Shown here: one piece after another, positions 32,787-40,450 of the stretch
Position numbering within the stretch: the first letter of the stretch is position 1
How the letters are laid out: each line of letters opens with the position of its first letter
From: Streptomyces sp. SLBN-31
GTDB lineage: Bacteria; Actinomycetota; Actinomycetes; Streptomycetales; Streptomycetaceae
DNA length: 64,000 nucleotides
Direction: 5' to 3'
Assembly (NCBI RefSeq): GCF_006715395.1
Contig: NZ_VFNC01000001.1
Location: 3,100,001 to 3,164,000, forward strand
Position numbers and translations under genes: made by a program
The notes under the pieces: generated by a model
What the model saw: only the letters and a program-made list of their open reading frames with translations
The model's database searches: none
Told to the model about the DNA's origin: nothing

Positions 32787-35700
32787 ATGCACGAACTCGT
32801 CTCGCGCGGCGGGATGTCACGCCGCACGGTCCTCGCCACCGGACTGGCCGTGGGGGCCGTGGCCGCCCTCGGCACCGTGTCGCCCGCCGCGGCCGCACCG
32901 GCCGCCGGTGCCGAACCGGGCCCGGCCGCCGACTGGTTCGCCCGGCCCGCGCGGTCCGTGCGCCCCCGGTTCCGGTGGTGGTGGCCGGACGGCCTCGTCG
33001 ACCCGGACGAGATCGCCCGCGAGATCGACCAGATCGCCGACGCCGGCTTCGGCGGCGTGGAGATCGCCGGTGTGCACCACAGCATCAAGGACAAGTCGGT
33101 CCTCGACACCGACCACCACGGGTGGGGCAGCCGACCGTGGCTCGACGGTGTGGAGGCGGCGCTGCGCCGGGCGGCGAGACGCGGCCTCACCGTCGACCTC
33201 ACCCTGGGCCCCAGCTGGCCCGTGGCCGTCCCCGGTGTCGGCCCCGACGACGAGGCCGCCGCCCAGGAACTCGCCTACGGGCGGGCGTCGTTGGCCGGCG
33301 GAGCCACTTACCGGGGCCCGGTCCCGCCGCCCGCGCACGCCCCCGCCTCCGGCGTCACGCGCCGGCGGCTGCTCGCCGTCCAGGCCGCCCGCGTCGCACC
33401 GGCGAACTCCACCCGCAAGGAGACCGGCCTCGACCTGTCGACGGTCCGCGACCTCACCGCGACCGTCGCCGACGACGTCCTGAGCTGGACCGCGCCCACC
33501 GACGGCGACTGGGTCCTGATCTCCTACTGGCAGCGCGGCTCCGGCCAGCAGCCCGAGTCCGGCCCGCACACCGCGCCCGCCGCCTATGTGGTCGACCACT
33601 TCAGCCCGGCCGGCACCGCCGCCGTCACCGGCCACTGGGACGACATGCTGACGCGTGACCTGCGGCTGCTCCTGAAGGCCGCGGGCGGTTCCTTCTTCGA
33701 GGACTCCGTGGAACTGGAGACCGACGGGCTGACCTGGACCACGCGCCTTCCCGACGCCTTCCGTGAACACACCGGGCGAGAGCTGCTGCCGTACCTCCCG
33801 GCGCTCGTCCTTGACAAGGGAAACCAGGTCTTCGCCTTCGAGGCCCAACTCACCCGGCAGATCAGACACGACTTCTGGGAGACCGTCTCCGGCCTCTTCA
33901 ACCGTCACCACCTCGGCGCCCTGCGGGACTGGGCGCACTCGCTGCACATGACCCTGCGCGCCCAGCCCTACGGCCTGCAGACCGACGCCATCGCGTCCGC
34001 GGCGCTCCTCGACATCCCCGAGGGGGAGTCCCTCGGCTTCAAGAACCTGGACGACTTCCGCTGCCTGGCCGGCGGCCGTGACATGGCCGGACGGACGGTG
34101 CTGTCCTGCGAGGCGGGCGCCTACAACGGCTCCGCGTACAGCACGACCTGGGACCGCTTCCTGCGCACCATGGGCGGCGCGTACGCGGCCGGCGTCAACC
34201 AGACCGTCGTCCACGGCTTCTCCTACGCCACCGCCCCCCAGGTGAGCTGGCCCGGCTTCGCGGCCTTCAGCCCCTACAACGGCGCCCCCGGGTACGGCGA
34301 GTCGTGGGGACCCCGGCAGCCCACCTGGGACCACGTAGAGGACATCTCCGGTTACCTCGGCCGCGTGCACCAGGTACTCCAAGCCGGCACGGCCAGGGCG
34401 GACGTCGCCGTCTTCCGGCAGACCGGCTACACGGCCACCGGCATCGGCGCCTCCTGGTTCACCTTGACCGGCATCCCCCTCGGCTGGACCCACCAGTTCC
34501 TCAGCGGTCCCCTGCTGGACCTGCCCGGCGCCACCGTGTCCGACGGCCGCCTCGCCCCGGACGGCCCCGCCTACAAGGCGCTGTTCGTCGAGGGCGACTT
34601 CTTCTACGGCTCCACGTCCACGCTCGCCCTCGCCGACGCCCGCAAGCTGCTTGGGCTCGCCCGGCGGGGACTGCCCATGGTCCTGCTCGGCGCCTTCGAC
34701 CAGACCCTCACCCCCGGCGTGCCCGCCGACGGCGAGAGAGCCCGACTGCAAGGTGTGATGGACGAGTTGCTGGCACTGCCGCATGTCACCCGGATCACCG
34801 ACAAGACCGCGGTCGGCGACGCCCTCGCCGGGCTCGGCGTCAGCCCCGACGTCCGGTACGCCACCGCCTCCACCCTCCTCAACGCCCACCGGGCCACCGA
34901 GGAGGCGGACTTCTACTACCTGTGCAACGGCAAGCACGCCGAGACCGTCAAGCCGCCGGTGGCCGCGATCGACCACGACGTGACCCTGCGCCGCACCCGG
35001 GGGAGGAAGTCGGTGCCGTACCTCCTCGACGCGTGGACGGGCCAGGCCGTGCGGCTGGCCCGCTACACCGAGGACGGCGACGACGTCACCGTGCGGGTCA
35101 CGCTCCAGCCGGGCGAGACGATGATCGTGGCCCTCGGGCGGCCCGGGTTGTTCGGCGACCGCAACGGCGACCGCCCGCACGCCGTCACCTCCGACGCCGA
35201 CACCGTGCTGTTCACCGAACGCGGCCTGACCGTGCGGGCCGGCGCCGGGGGCACCTACACCACGCGCCTGTCCCAGGGGCGCACCGTCGCCACCACGCTC
35301 CCGGCCGTTCCCGACGCTGTCGTCCCGAGCCGGTGGCAGCTCGACGTGGACGACTGGACCCCCGGCTCCACCCCGACGCGCACCGAACACGTCCGGCACA
35401 CGGTGACCCTGGACGCCCTCGCCCCCTGGTCGCGTATCCCCGAACTGGCGGACTCCGCCGGTATCGGCCGCTACCGCACCACGGTCTTCCTGCCGGAGCA
35501 CTGGACCTCGTCCCACGGCGCGGTACTCGAACTCGGCCAGGTCAGCGACACCTGCCGAGTGACCGTGAACGGCACGCGCCTGCCCCCGGTGGACCGACTG
35601 CACCCCGTCGTCGACATCGGCCGCCACCTCCGGGGCGGCGACAACGTCATCGAGGTCGAGGTCGCGACCCCGCTGATCAACCGTCTGAGGGTCGCGCAGT

Positions 35701-35789
35701 CGGCGGTCTTCGGCACGACGGCCCGTCAGGACCACGGCCTGGTCGGCCCCGTGCGGCTGGTGCCCTACGCCCAGGAGGCCGTGGCCTGA
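32787..35789 (+). CDS. Tat-secreted GH106-type alpha-L-rhamnosidase
   Basis: 1000 residues. The leader MSRRTVLATGLAVGAVAALG (residues 10-29) has a twin-arginine motif and ends in AAAAPAAG. The large N-terminal part (FRWWWPDGLVDPDEIAREIDQIADAGFGGVEIA) is the (beta/alpha)8 start of the rhamnosidase GH106 family. The C-terminus (residues about 860-990) is a galactose-binding-like beta-sandwich (RIPELADSAGIGRYRTTVFLP, LGQVSDTCRVTVNGTRL). It should release L-rhamnose from plant polysaccharides or glycosides outside the cell. ATG 32787 is used; an internal ATG at 32814 would still keep the Tat motif. It has its own promoter and operator and no transporter nearby. Confidence 0.85.
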   Translation: MHELVSRGGMSRRTVLATGLAVGAVAALGTVSPAAAAPAAGAEPGPAADWFARPARSVRPRFRWWWPDGLVDPDEIAREIDQIADAGFGGVEIAGVHHSIKDKSVLDTDHHGWGSRPWLDGVEAALRRAARRGLTVDLTLGPSWPVAVPGVGPDDEAAAQELAYGRASLAGGATYRGPVPPPAHAPASGVTRRRLLAVQAARVAPANSTRKETGLDLSTVRDLTATVADDVLSWTAPTDGDWVLISYWQRGSGQQPESGPHTAPAAYVVDHFSPAGTAAVTGHWDDMLTRDLRLLLKAAGGSFFEDSVELETDGLTWTTRLPDAFREHTGRELLPYLPALVLDKGNQVFAFEAQLTRQIRHDFWETVSGLFNRHHLGALRDWAHSLHMTLRAQPYGLQTDAIASAALLDIPEGESLGFKNLDDFRCLAGGRDMAGRTVLSCEAGAYNGSAYSTTWDRFLRTMGGAYAAGVNQTVVHGFSYATAPQVSWPGFAAFSPYNGAPGYGESWGPRQPTWDHVEDISGYLGRVHQVLQAGTARADVAVFRQTGYTATGIGASWFTLTGIPLGWTHQFLSGPLLDLPGATVSDGRLAPDGPAYKALFVEGDFFYGSTSTLALADARKLLGLARRGLPMVLLGAFDQTLTPGVPADGERARLQGVMDELLALPHVTRITDKTAVGDALAGLGVSPDVRYATASTLLNAHRATEEADFYYLCNGKHAETVKPPVAAIDHDVTLRRTRGRKSVPYLLDAWTGQAVRLARYTEDGDDVTVRVTLQPGETMIVALGRPGLFGDRNGDRPHAVTSDADTVLFTERGLTVRAGAGGTYTTRLSQGRTVATTLPAVPDAVVPSRWQLDVDDWTPGSTPTRTEHVRHTVTLDALAPWSRIPELADSAGIGRYRTTVFLPEHWTSSHGAVLELGQVSDTCRVTVNGTRLPPVDRLHPVVDIGRHLRGGDNVIEVEVATPLINRLRVAQSAVFGTTARQDHGLVGPVRLVPYAQEAVA

Positions 35790-35888
35790 CGGCGTCCGGG
35801 GGCGCACCGTCCCTCGGTGCGCCCCGGACGCAGTACCCCTGTCGCCGGACAACAGCCGTCCCGTCGGACACTGCCCACTCGGCGGCGA

Positions 35889-36193
35889 CACGGCGGAGCC
35901 GAACAGCGCATCGACGCCGGCCCGTTGCCCGCCGACCGCTGGGTGCACGTCGCTGGGTGCACGTCGCGGTCACCTACGGCAGCGGCACGGCCGTCCTCCA
36001 CGTCGACGGCCGCGAGACCGGCCGGAACGCGCGCATCATCGTGGAGCCGCGGTACTTCGGCAACCACATCCGGGCCGCGTCCATCGGCAGGTCCCAGTAC
36101 GACGACCCCTGTTCGAAGGCCGCGGTCGACGACTTCCGTGTGTACGGCAGGACGCTGACCGCGGCCGAGGGCGCGGAACTCGCGCGGGCCTGA
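35889..36193 (+). pseudogene. C-terminal LamG-domain remnant, frameshifted
   Basis: The last part of a LamG/concanavalin-like domain is readable: GGAEQRIDAGPLPADRWVHVA in one frame, then WVHVAVTYGSGTAVLHVDGRETGRN...IGRSQYDDPCSKAAVDDFRVYGRTLTAAEGAEL, stop at 36193, in another. The shift is caused by a 14-bp tandem duplication at 35938-35965. No N-terminal part or start codon with a ribosome site exists. Such domains end secreted glycosidases (GH43, GH127 or similar), so a second carbohydrase has been lost here. Confidence 0.75.
35938..35965. repeat. 14-bp tandem duplication inside the LamG remnant
   Basis: GCTGGGTGCACGTC occurs twice in succession (35938-35951 and 35952-35965). Because 14 is not a multiple of three, the duplication shifts the frame from RWVHVA to a second RWVHVA, which explains why the domain is split between two frames. 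Confidence 0.9.
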
Positions 36194-36208
36194 CCGGCTC
36201 CCCTCCCG

Positions 36209-36742
36209 TCAGCGCGGCAGCTTGGCCCGCAGACCGCCGGCCACCGCCGCCGGACGGGCGGTGGCACGGGCGGTACGCCGCACCAGGTGCGCCTCCCGGC
36301 GCGCGCCCCGGGCGGCGTGCCGTCCTCGCCACAGCAGCGACGGGGCGCCGGCGGTGTCGTCGGCGGCGATCAGCAGACCGCCCAGCATGGACAGGTTCTT
36401 CAGGAAGTGGATGCGCTGCTGGGCCCGGTCCCCGGGATCCTCCGCCTCCCAGAAGCGATGGCCCGCCAGCGTCGTGGGCACCAGCGTGGCCGCGAGGGCC
36501 AGCGAGGACAGCCGGGGCAGCCGGCCCAGCCCCAGCAGCACGCCTCCCACCACCTGGACGGCGCCGCTCAGCCGTACGACCCGGTCGGTGCGGTCCGGCA
36601 GCGCCGACACACGCTCCGTCACCGGCCGCACCACCGGCTCGGCGGCCGGGGCGACCTCCTCGGGGGCCCGCAGGCTGTTCAGGCCACCTGCCACGAACAT
36701 CGAGGCGAGCAGGGGACGGCCGGTCATGCGCAAGAGACTCAT
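36209..36742 (-). CDS. DoxX-like membrane protein
   Basis: 177 residues. Starts MSLLRMTGRPLLASMFVAGGLNSLRAP, the pattern of DoxX-family proteins, with about four hydrophobic segments (7-25, 58-78, 80-96, 115-132) and a basic C-terminal tail of about 45 residues. DoxX-type proteins are linked to membrane redox or thiol stress; a specific role is not evident. ATG 36742 has GGAGAG about 7 nt upstream; the open frame to 36985 has no such site. Divergent from the DUF1996 gene. Confidence 0.8.
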   Translation of the reverse strand: MSLLRMTGRPLLASMFVAGGLNSLRAPEEVAPAAEPVVRPVTERVSALPDRTDRVVRLSGAVQVVGGVLLGLGRLPRLSSLALAATLVPTTLAGHRFWEAEDPGDRAQQRIHFLKNLSMLGGLLIAADDTAGAPSLLWRGRHAARGARREAHLVRRTARATARPAAVAGGLRAKLPR

Positions 36743-36948
36743 GGCGCTCTCCAGACGTGTCGATGCGGACGGCACCACCCGGGTTCCCGGTCCGGACGGC
36801 CGCAATCGACACCTCGTGTCACCAGCGGGATCGAACATCTTCTGAGAGGTTTCTATGAATTCTTGAGGCGATTGAACACTCCGGCGCCGCCGTCCGTATG
36901 GGGCGAGGGATTTCCATGCCGACCGCCGGAAGCAGTAGGAGAACACTC

Positions 36949-39096
36949 GTGGGACGCAACTCGCGCAGACGCCCGACAGGCCCACGCCGGGCCACGTTCG
37001 CGGCCATGGCCCTGATGCTGGGCGGCGGCGGACTGATCGCGGCCAACGTCTACGCCTCCGCCACGGAGGACGGCTCGGGGGCCCAGCAGGGGACGACGTT
37101 CAGTGCCACGGGTGGCACGATCGACTGCCCCGACGTGGGCAGCAAGCTGACCGAGGTCCCGGACAAGGCCAGGCCGGACGTCGACAAGGATTTGGCCGCG
37201 CTGGACCAGCAGATAGCGCAGGCATACCAGCAACTGCAGGCGGCGACGCCGCAGCAGCGCCAGGACAGCGGCTACACCGACGACAAGGTGATGAAGCCGC
37301 TCGAGGAGCAGCGGGGCCAGACCCTCGACAGCATCGGCGCCGCCATGGACCAGGCGGGCGGCAAGTCCGACGGCCTCGACTCCATGGCCGACTGCTCGAT
37401 GCGCACCTGGAACGGCCAGGACGGCGGCCAGAACGCGGGCGACTCCCAGAACAACGGCCAGAACAACGGGAGTTCCCCGAGCGGCCAACCGCAGGGAGGC
37501 CAGCAGAACGGAAACGGCGGCCAGGCCGGCAACGGACCGGTCGCCGCCGACTACCAGGACATCAACACCGTCCAGCCCAACTCCCCTGCCCCGGACCTGA
37601 GTTCCTTCGCCTCCAAGGGCACCTTCACCACCAGCTGCGGGGTCAACGCCAACGGCCTGCGCAACTCGGACAACGTGATCGTGGCCCCCGGTGTCAGCAA
37701 CGGCGCCCACCACTTCCACGACTACATCGGCAACCAGTCCAACAGCGCCTTCGCCAGCGACGACGACCTGGCGAAGGCCGACACCAGCTGCGAGAACGAG
37801 GGCGACAAGTCCACGTACTACTGGCCCGTGCTGCGCCTGCAGAACGGCACCCAGGAGCAGGACGCGGACAAGCCGGGCGGCGGCACCGAGGGCAACGCCG
37901 GCCAGATCGTCACGCCCAAGCAGGTCACCATGACCTTCATCGGCAGCCCGCGCAGCAAGGTCGCGGAGATGCCCCGCCTGCTGCGCATCATCACCGGCGA
38001 CGCGAAGGCCTTCGTCAACGGCCCGGCCAATGCCAACGCCGCCTGGAGCTGCACCGGCTTCGAGGACCGGCAGCTGAAGGACAAGTACCCGCTGTGCCCG
38101 CAGGGCAGCGACGTGGTGCGCACCTTCCGCTTCCAGAGCTGCTGGGACGGCCGCAACATCGACAGCGCCAACCACCGCACCCACGTGGCCTTCGCCGACG
38201 CCTCGGGCGCCTGCCCCAACGGTTTCGAGGCCATTCCGCAGCTCGTCCAGCGCATCGTCTACGACGTCAAGGCGCCGAGCCTGCAGGACGGCGGCAAGAC
38301 GACTCCGCTGTTCGCGGTGGACTCCTTCCCCGAGAACCTGCACAAGCCGGTCACCGACCACGGCGACTTCATCAACGTCTTCGACGAGGGCCTGATGAAG
38401 GAGATGGTCTCCTGCATCAACGGCGGCCGTAACTGCGGCGCCGGCACCGGCGAGGACCCGGGCGGCTCGGGCGGTTCCGGTGACACGGGCGGCAACGGCG
38501 GCGGTGGAAACGGCGGCAACGGTGGCTCGGGGGACAACGGCGGCTCCGGCGGGGGCGCGACCGAGTCGCCCTCCGTGCAGCCGACGGACCAGCCGTCCGA
38601 GCCCCCCTCGCAGGAGCCGACCGCCCAGCCCTCGCAGGAGCCCACCGAGCAGCCCACGCAGGACCCCGCCAAGGGGAACGACGGCAAGGGCGACGACGGT
38701 TCGGGCAAGGGCGACCAGGGCGGTTCCGGTGACGGGGCGTCGCAGCCCGCGACCGCCGCACCGCAGACCGGTCAGCCGGCCGACGACGAGCCGAGCGTGT
38801 CCAGCACGTCCGTGCCCAAGGTCTACGGGAAGTCCTCGGCCTCCAAGAGCGCCTCGGCCGCGCCGGCGAACAGCGCCCCGGCGGACAACGGCGGCTCCGG
38901 CGGCGGTTCCGCGCAGTCCGAGGCCTCGGGCGGGAACGACGCGTCGGCCGCGGGCCAGACCGAACCCCAGGCGGTCCAGGGGAATCTGGCCGAGACCGGT
39001 ACGAGCCTGTGGCCCGCCGCGGCCGGCACCGTCCTGCTGGTCGCGGGCCTGATCGTACTGGCCCGCTCGAAGCGCACCTTCCTGCGGCAGCGCTGA
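36949..39096 (+). CDS. Sortase-anchored DUF1996 surface protein (LAETG)
   Basis: 715 residues. A basic N-terminus and hydrophobic segment (ATFAAMALMLGGGGLIAANVYASA) form the export signal. An Asn/Gln/Gly-rich linker (about 155-195) leads to the DUF1996 domain (about 200-485: SCGVNANGLRNSDN, HHFHDYIGN, SCWDGRNIDSANHRTHVAF). A long Gly/Ser/Pro/Gln-rich stalk with PSQEPT repeats follows, ending in LAETG (680-684), a hydrophobic helix and a basic tail: a class E sortase signal. GTG 36949 is fixed by AGGAG 7 nt upstream. The Ser/Thr/Pro-rich stalk is a good candidate for O-mannosylation by the Pmt encoded at 28740. Confidence 0.88.
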   Translation: MGRNSRRRPTGPRRATFAAMALMLGGGGLIAANVYASATEDGSGAQQGTTFSATGGTIDCPDVGSKLTEVPDKARPDVDKDLAALDQQIAQAYQQLQAATPQQRQDSGYTDDKVMKPLEEQRGQTLDSIGAAMDQAGGKSDGLDSMADCSMRTWNGQDGGQNAGDSQNNGQNNGSSPSGQPQGGQQNGNGGQAGNGPVAADYQDINTVQPNSPAPDLSSFASKGTFTTSCGVNANGLRNSDNVIVAPGVSNGAHHFHDYIGNQSNSAFASDDDLAKADTSCENEGDKSTYYWPVLRLQNGTQEQDADKPGGGTEGNAGQIVTPKQVTMTFIGSPRSKVAEMPRLLRIITGDAKAFVNGPANANAAWSCTGFEDRQLKDKYPLCPQGSDVVRTFRFQSCWDGRNIDSANHRTHVAFADASGACPNGFEAIPQLVQRIVYDVKAPSLQDGGKTTPLFAVDSFPENLHKPVTDHGDFINVFDEGLMKEMVSCINGGRNCGAGTGEDPGGSGGSGDTGGNGGGGNGGNGGSGDNGGSGGGATESPSVQPTDQPSEPPSQEPTAQPSQEPTEQPTQDPAKGNDGKGDDGSGKGDQGGSGDGASQPATAAPQTGQPADDEPSVSSTSVPKVYGKSSASKSASAAPANSAPADNGGSGGGSAQSEASGGNDASAAGQTEPQAVQGNLAETGTSLWPAAAGTVLLVAGLIVLARSKRTFLRQR

Positions 39097-39105
39097 GGAC
39101 GCGTT

Positions 39106-39136
39106 CGCGCGGGTGACACGCCCGCGCTTGCGCGGG
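39106..39136 (+). terminator. Hairpin terminator after the DUF1996 gene
   Basis: Three alternating copies of a 7-nt arm: GCGCGGG (39107-39113), CCCGCGC (39121-39127) and GCGCGGG (39130-39136). The middle copy can pair with either neighbour, giving mutually exclusive hairpins with 7-nt or 2-nt loops, 10 bp past the stop codon and just before the next gene. Confidence 0.65.
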
Positions 39137-39164
39137 TGAGGCACGAAAGGGCAGGGTGCGGGAT

Positions 39165-39617
39165 GTGCCCACCCTGCTGATCGTGCACCACACGCCCTCG
39201 CCGAACTGCCAGGCCATGCTGGAGGCCGTCGTCTCCGGTGCCACCGCGCCGGAGATCGAGGGCGTCGACGTGGTACGGCGGCCGGCACTGTCCGCCTCCG
39301 CGGCGGACGTGCTGGCCGCCGACGCATGTCTGCTGGGGACCCCGGCCAACATCGGGTACATGTCCGGGGCACTCAAGCACTTCTTCGACCAGATCTACTA
39401 CCCCTGCCTGGACGCCACCCAGGGCAGGCCCTTCGGCTACTACGTGCACGGCGGCAGCGACGTCACCGGTGCCGTCCGTGCCATCGACACCATCACCACC
39501 GGGCTCGGCTGGCGTCGTACCGCGAGCCCCGTGACCGTGACCGGCGAGCCCGGCAAGGCCGACATCGAGGCCTGCTGGGAACTGGGGGCGACACTCGCGG
39601 CCGGGCTCATGGGCTGA
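39165..39617 (+). CDS. Flavodoxin-like NAD(P)H oxidoreductase
   Basis: 150 residues from GTG 39165 (AGGG 8 nt upstream; GTG 39156 is an alternative). Flavodoxin fold: first strand and phosphate loop LLIVHHTPSPNCQAML, middle loop LLGTPANIGYMSGALKHFFDQIYYP, and YYVHGGSDVTGAVRAIDTI. The FMN-binding pattern is that of the short actinobacterial flavodoxin/FMN reductase proteins. Cellular partner unknown. It may share a transcript with the DUF1996 gene if the hairpin between them is leaky. Confidence 0.8.
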   Translation: MPTLLIVHHTPSPNCQAMLEAVVSGATAPEIEGVDVVRRPALSASAADVLAADACLLGTPANIGYMSGALKHFFDQIYYPCLDATQGRPFGYYVHGGSDVTGAVRAIDTITTGLGWRRTASPVTVTGEPGKADIEACWELGATLAAGLMG

Positions 39618-40012
39618 CCGTGCCGAACCCCACTTGCCTGCGCAGCATTTGAGACAGCCTGCCCGCGGAAATGGTATGGACTATCAATGCCCGTCCTCCT
39701 TTTCGCTGGCCGAGCGAGTCCCACTGCGCCGCGCGGAGTGTGGGAATGAGCCACCCGCGGAGAACCACCCCACCGTGCGATTGATTCTTCAATGGTGACG
39801 CTGCCATACTCCGGCTTCCGGCCGGGATCTTACTGATTCCCGCCCTTGCATCCGGAAAGCGGCAGTTCCGGATTCACCGATCCCCCACAATGTCCGCACG
39901 GGAAGCGATTCCAGCATGCCTCTTCCGTCTCCGTCTCTGCCTCTGTGAGCTGGACTTTCGACCTTTCGACGGAATTGCGTGCGCGGCCCGAAGCAGCGAA
40001 GAAGGTGCTCTG
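39618..40012. other. Lower-GC intergenic region before the symporter operon
   Basis: 395 bp, clearly less GC-rich than the surrounding genes, with runs such as ATGGTATGGACTATC and TCTTACTGATTCC. Short frames on both strands (for example 39607-39807 minus) lack recognisable features. The region must contain the promoter of the DUF485-symporter operon; lowered GC may also mark foreign or degraded DNA. Confidence 0.5.
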
Positions 40013-40450
40013 GTGTCAAGGAACCATGAAGGATTCGAACCGCCCCCGCGATTTTCCACCGCTACTGCCGATGAACTGCAACGGCGGGCGATATCCGGCA
40101 ATCCAGAGTTTCAAACCCTGAAGCGCGCGCAGCACCGCTCCGGCGTGGCAATGGCGGCGATCGCCGTCGGCGGCTTCCTGCTGTATGTGCTGCTGTCGAG
40201 TTTCACGCCGGGCCTCATGAACAGTTCCCTCAGCGGCCATCTGACACTCGGACTCGCCCTCGGGCTGGGGCAGTTCGTCCTGATGGCCGTCATCGCCCGG
40301 CGCTACGTCGTCCACATGCGCACGCGCGTCGACCCGGTCGCCCGCGGCTTCCGCACCCAGCTCCACCGGCCGACCGCCGAGGGCCCCGGCCGTACCGCGC
40401 AGCACCCGTCGGTGCCCCGCCCGCGCACCGAGGAGTACCGCACATGGTGA
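40013..40450 (+). CDS. DUF485 membrane protein, partner of the symporter
   Basis: 145 residues. DUF485 core at about 25-105: NPEFQTLKRAQHRSGVAMAAIAVGGFLLYVLLSSFTPGLM and a second helix GLALGLGQFVLMAVIARRYVVHM, followed by a basic C-terminal tail. DUF485 proteins accompany acetate/solute symporters (as yjcH does actP) and are thought to assist them. GTG 40013 has AAGG about 7 nt upstream. The last 7 bp overlap the start of the symporter gene, so the two are translationally coupled. Confidence 0.9.
   Translation: MSRNHEGFEPPPRFSTATADELQRRAISGNPEFQTLKRAQHRSGVAMAAIAVGGFLLYVLLSSFTPGLMNSSLSGHLTLGLALGLGQFVLMAVIARRYVVHMRTRVDPVARGFRTQLHRPTAEGPGRTAQHPSVPRPRTEEYRTW

Noticed and set aside
32817..35948. 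1043-codon antisense open frame over the rhamnosidase gene
   Set aside because: High-GC shadow of the GH106-type gene with no recognisable fold.
36853..39372. 839-codon antisense open frame over the DUF1996 gene
   Set aside because: Opposite-strand shadow: the plus-strand frame has a signal peptide, a domain and a sorting signal, while the antisense translation is low-complexity Val/Gly/Arg.
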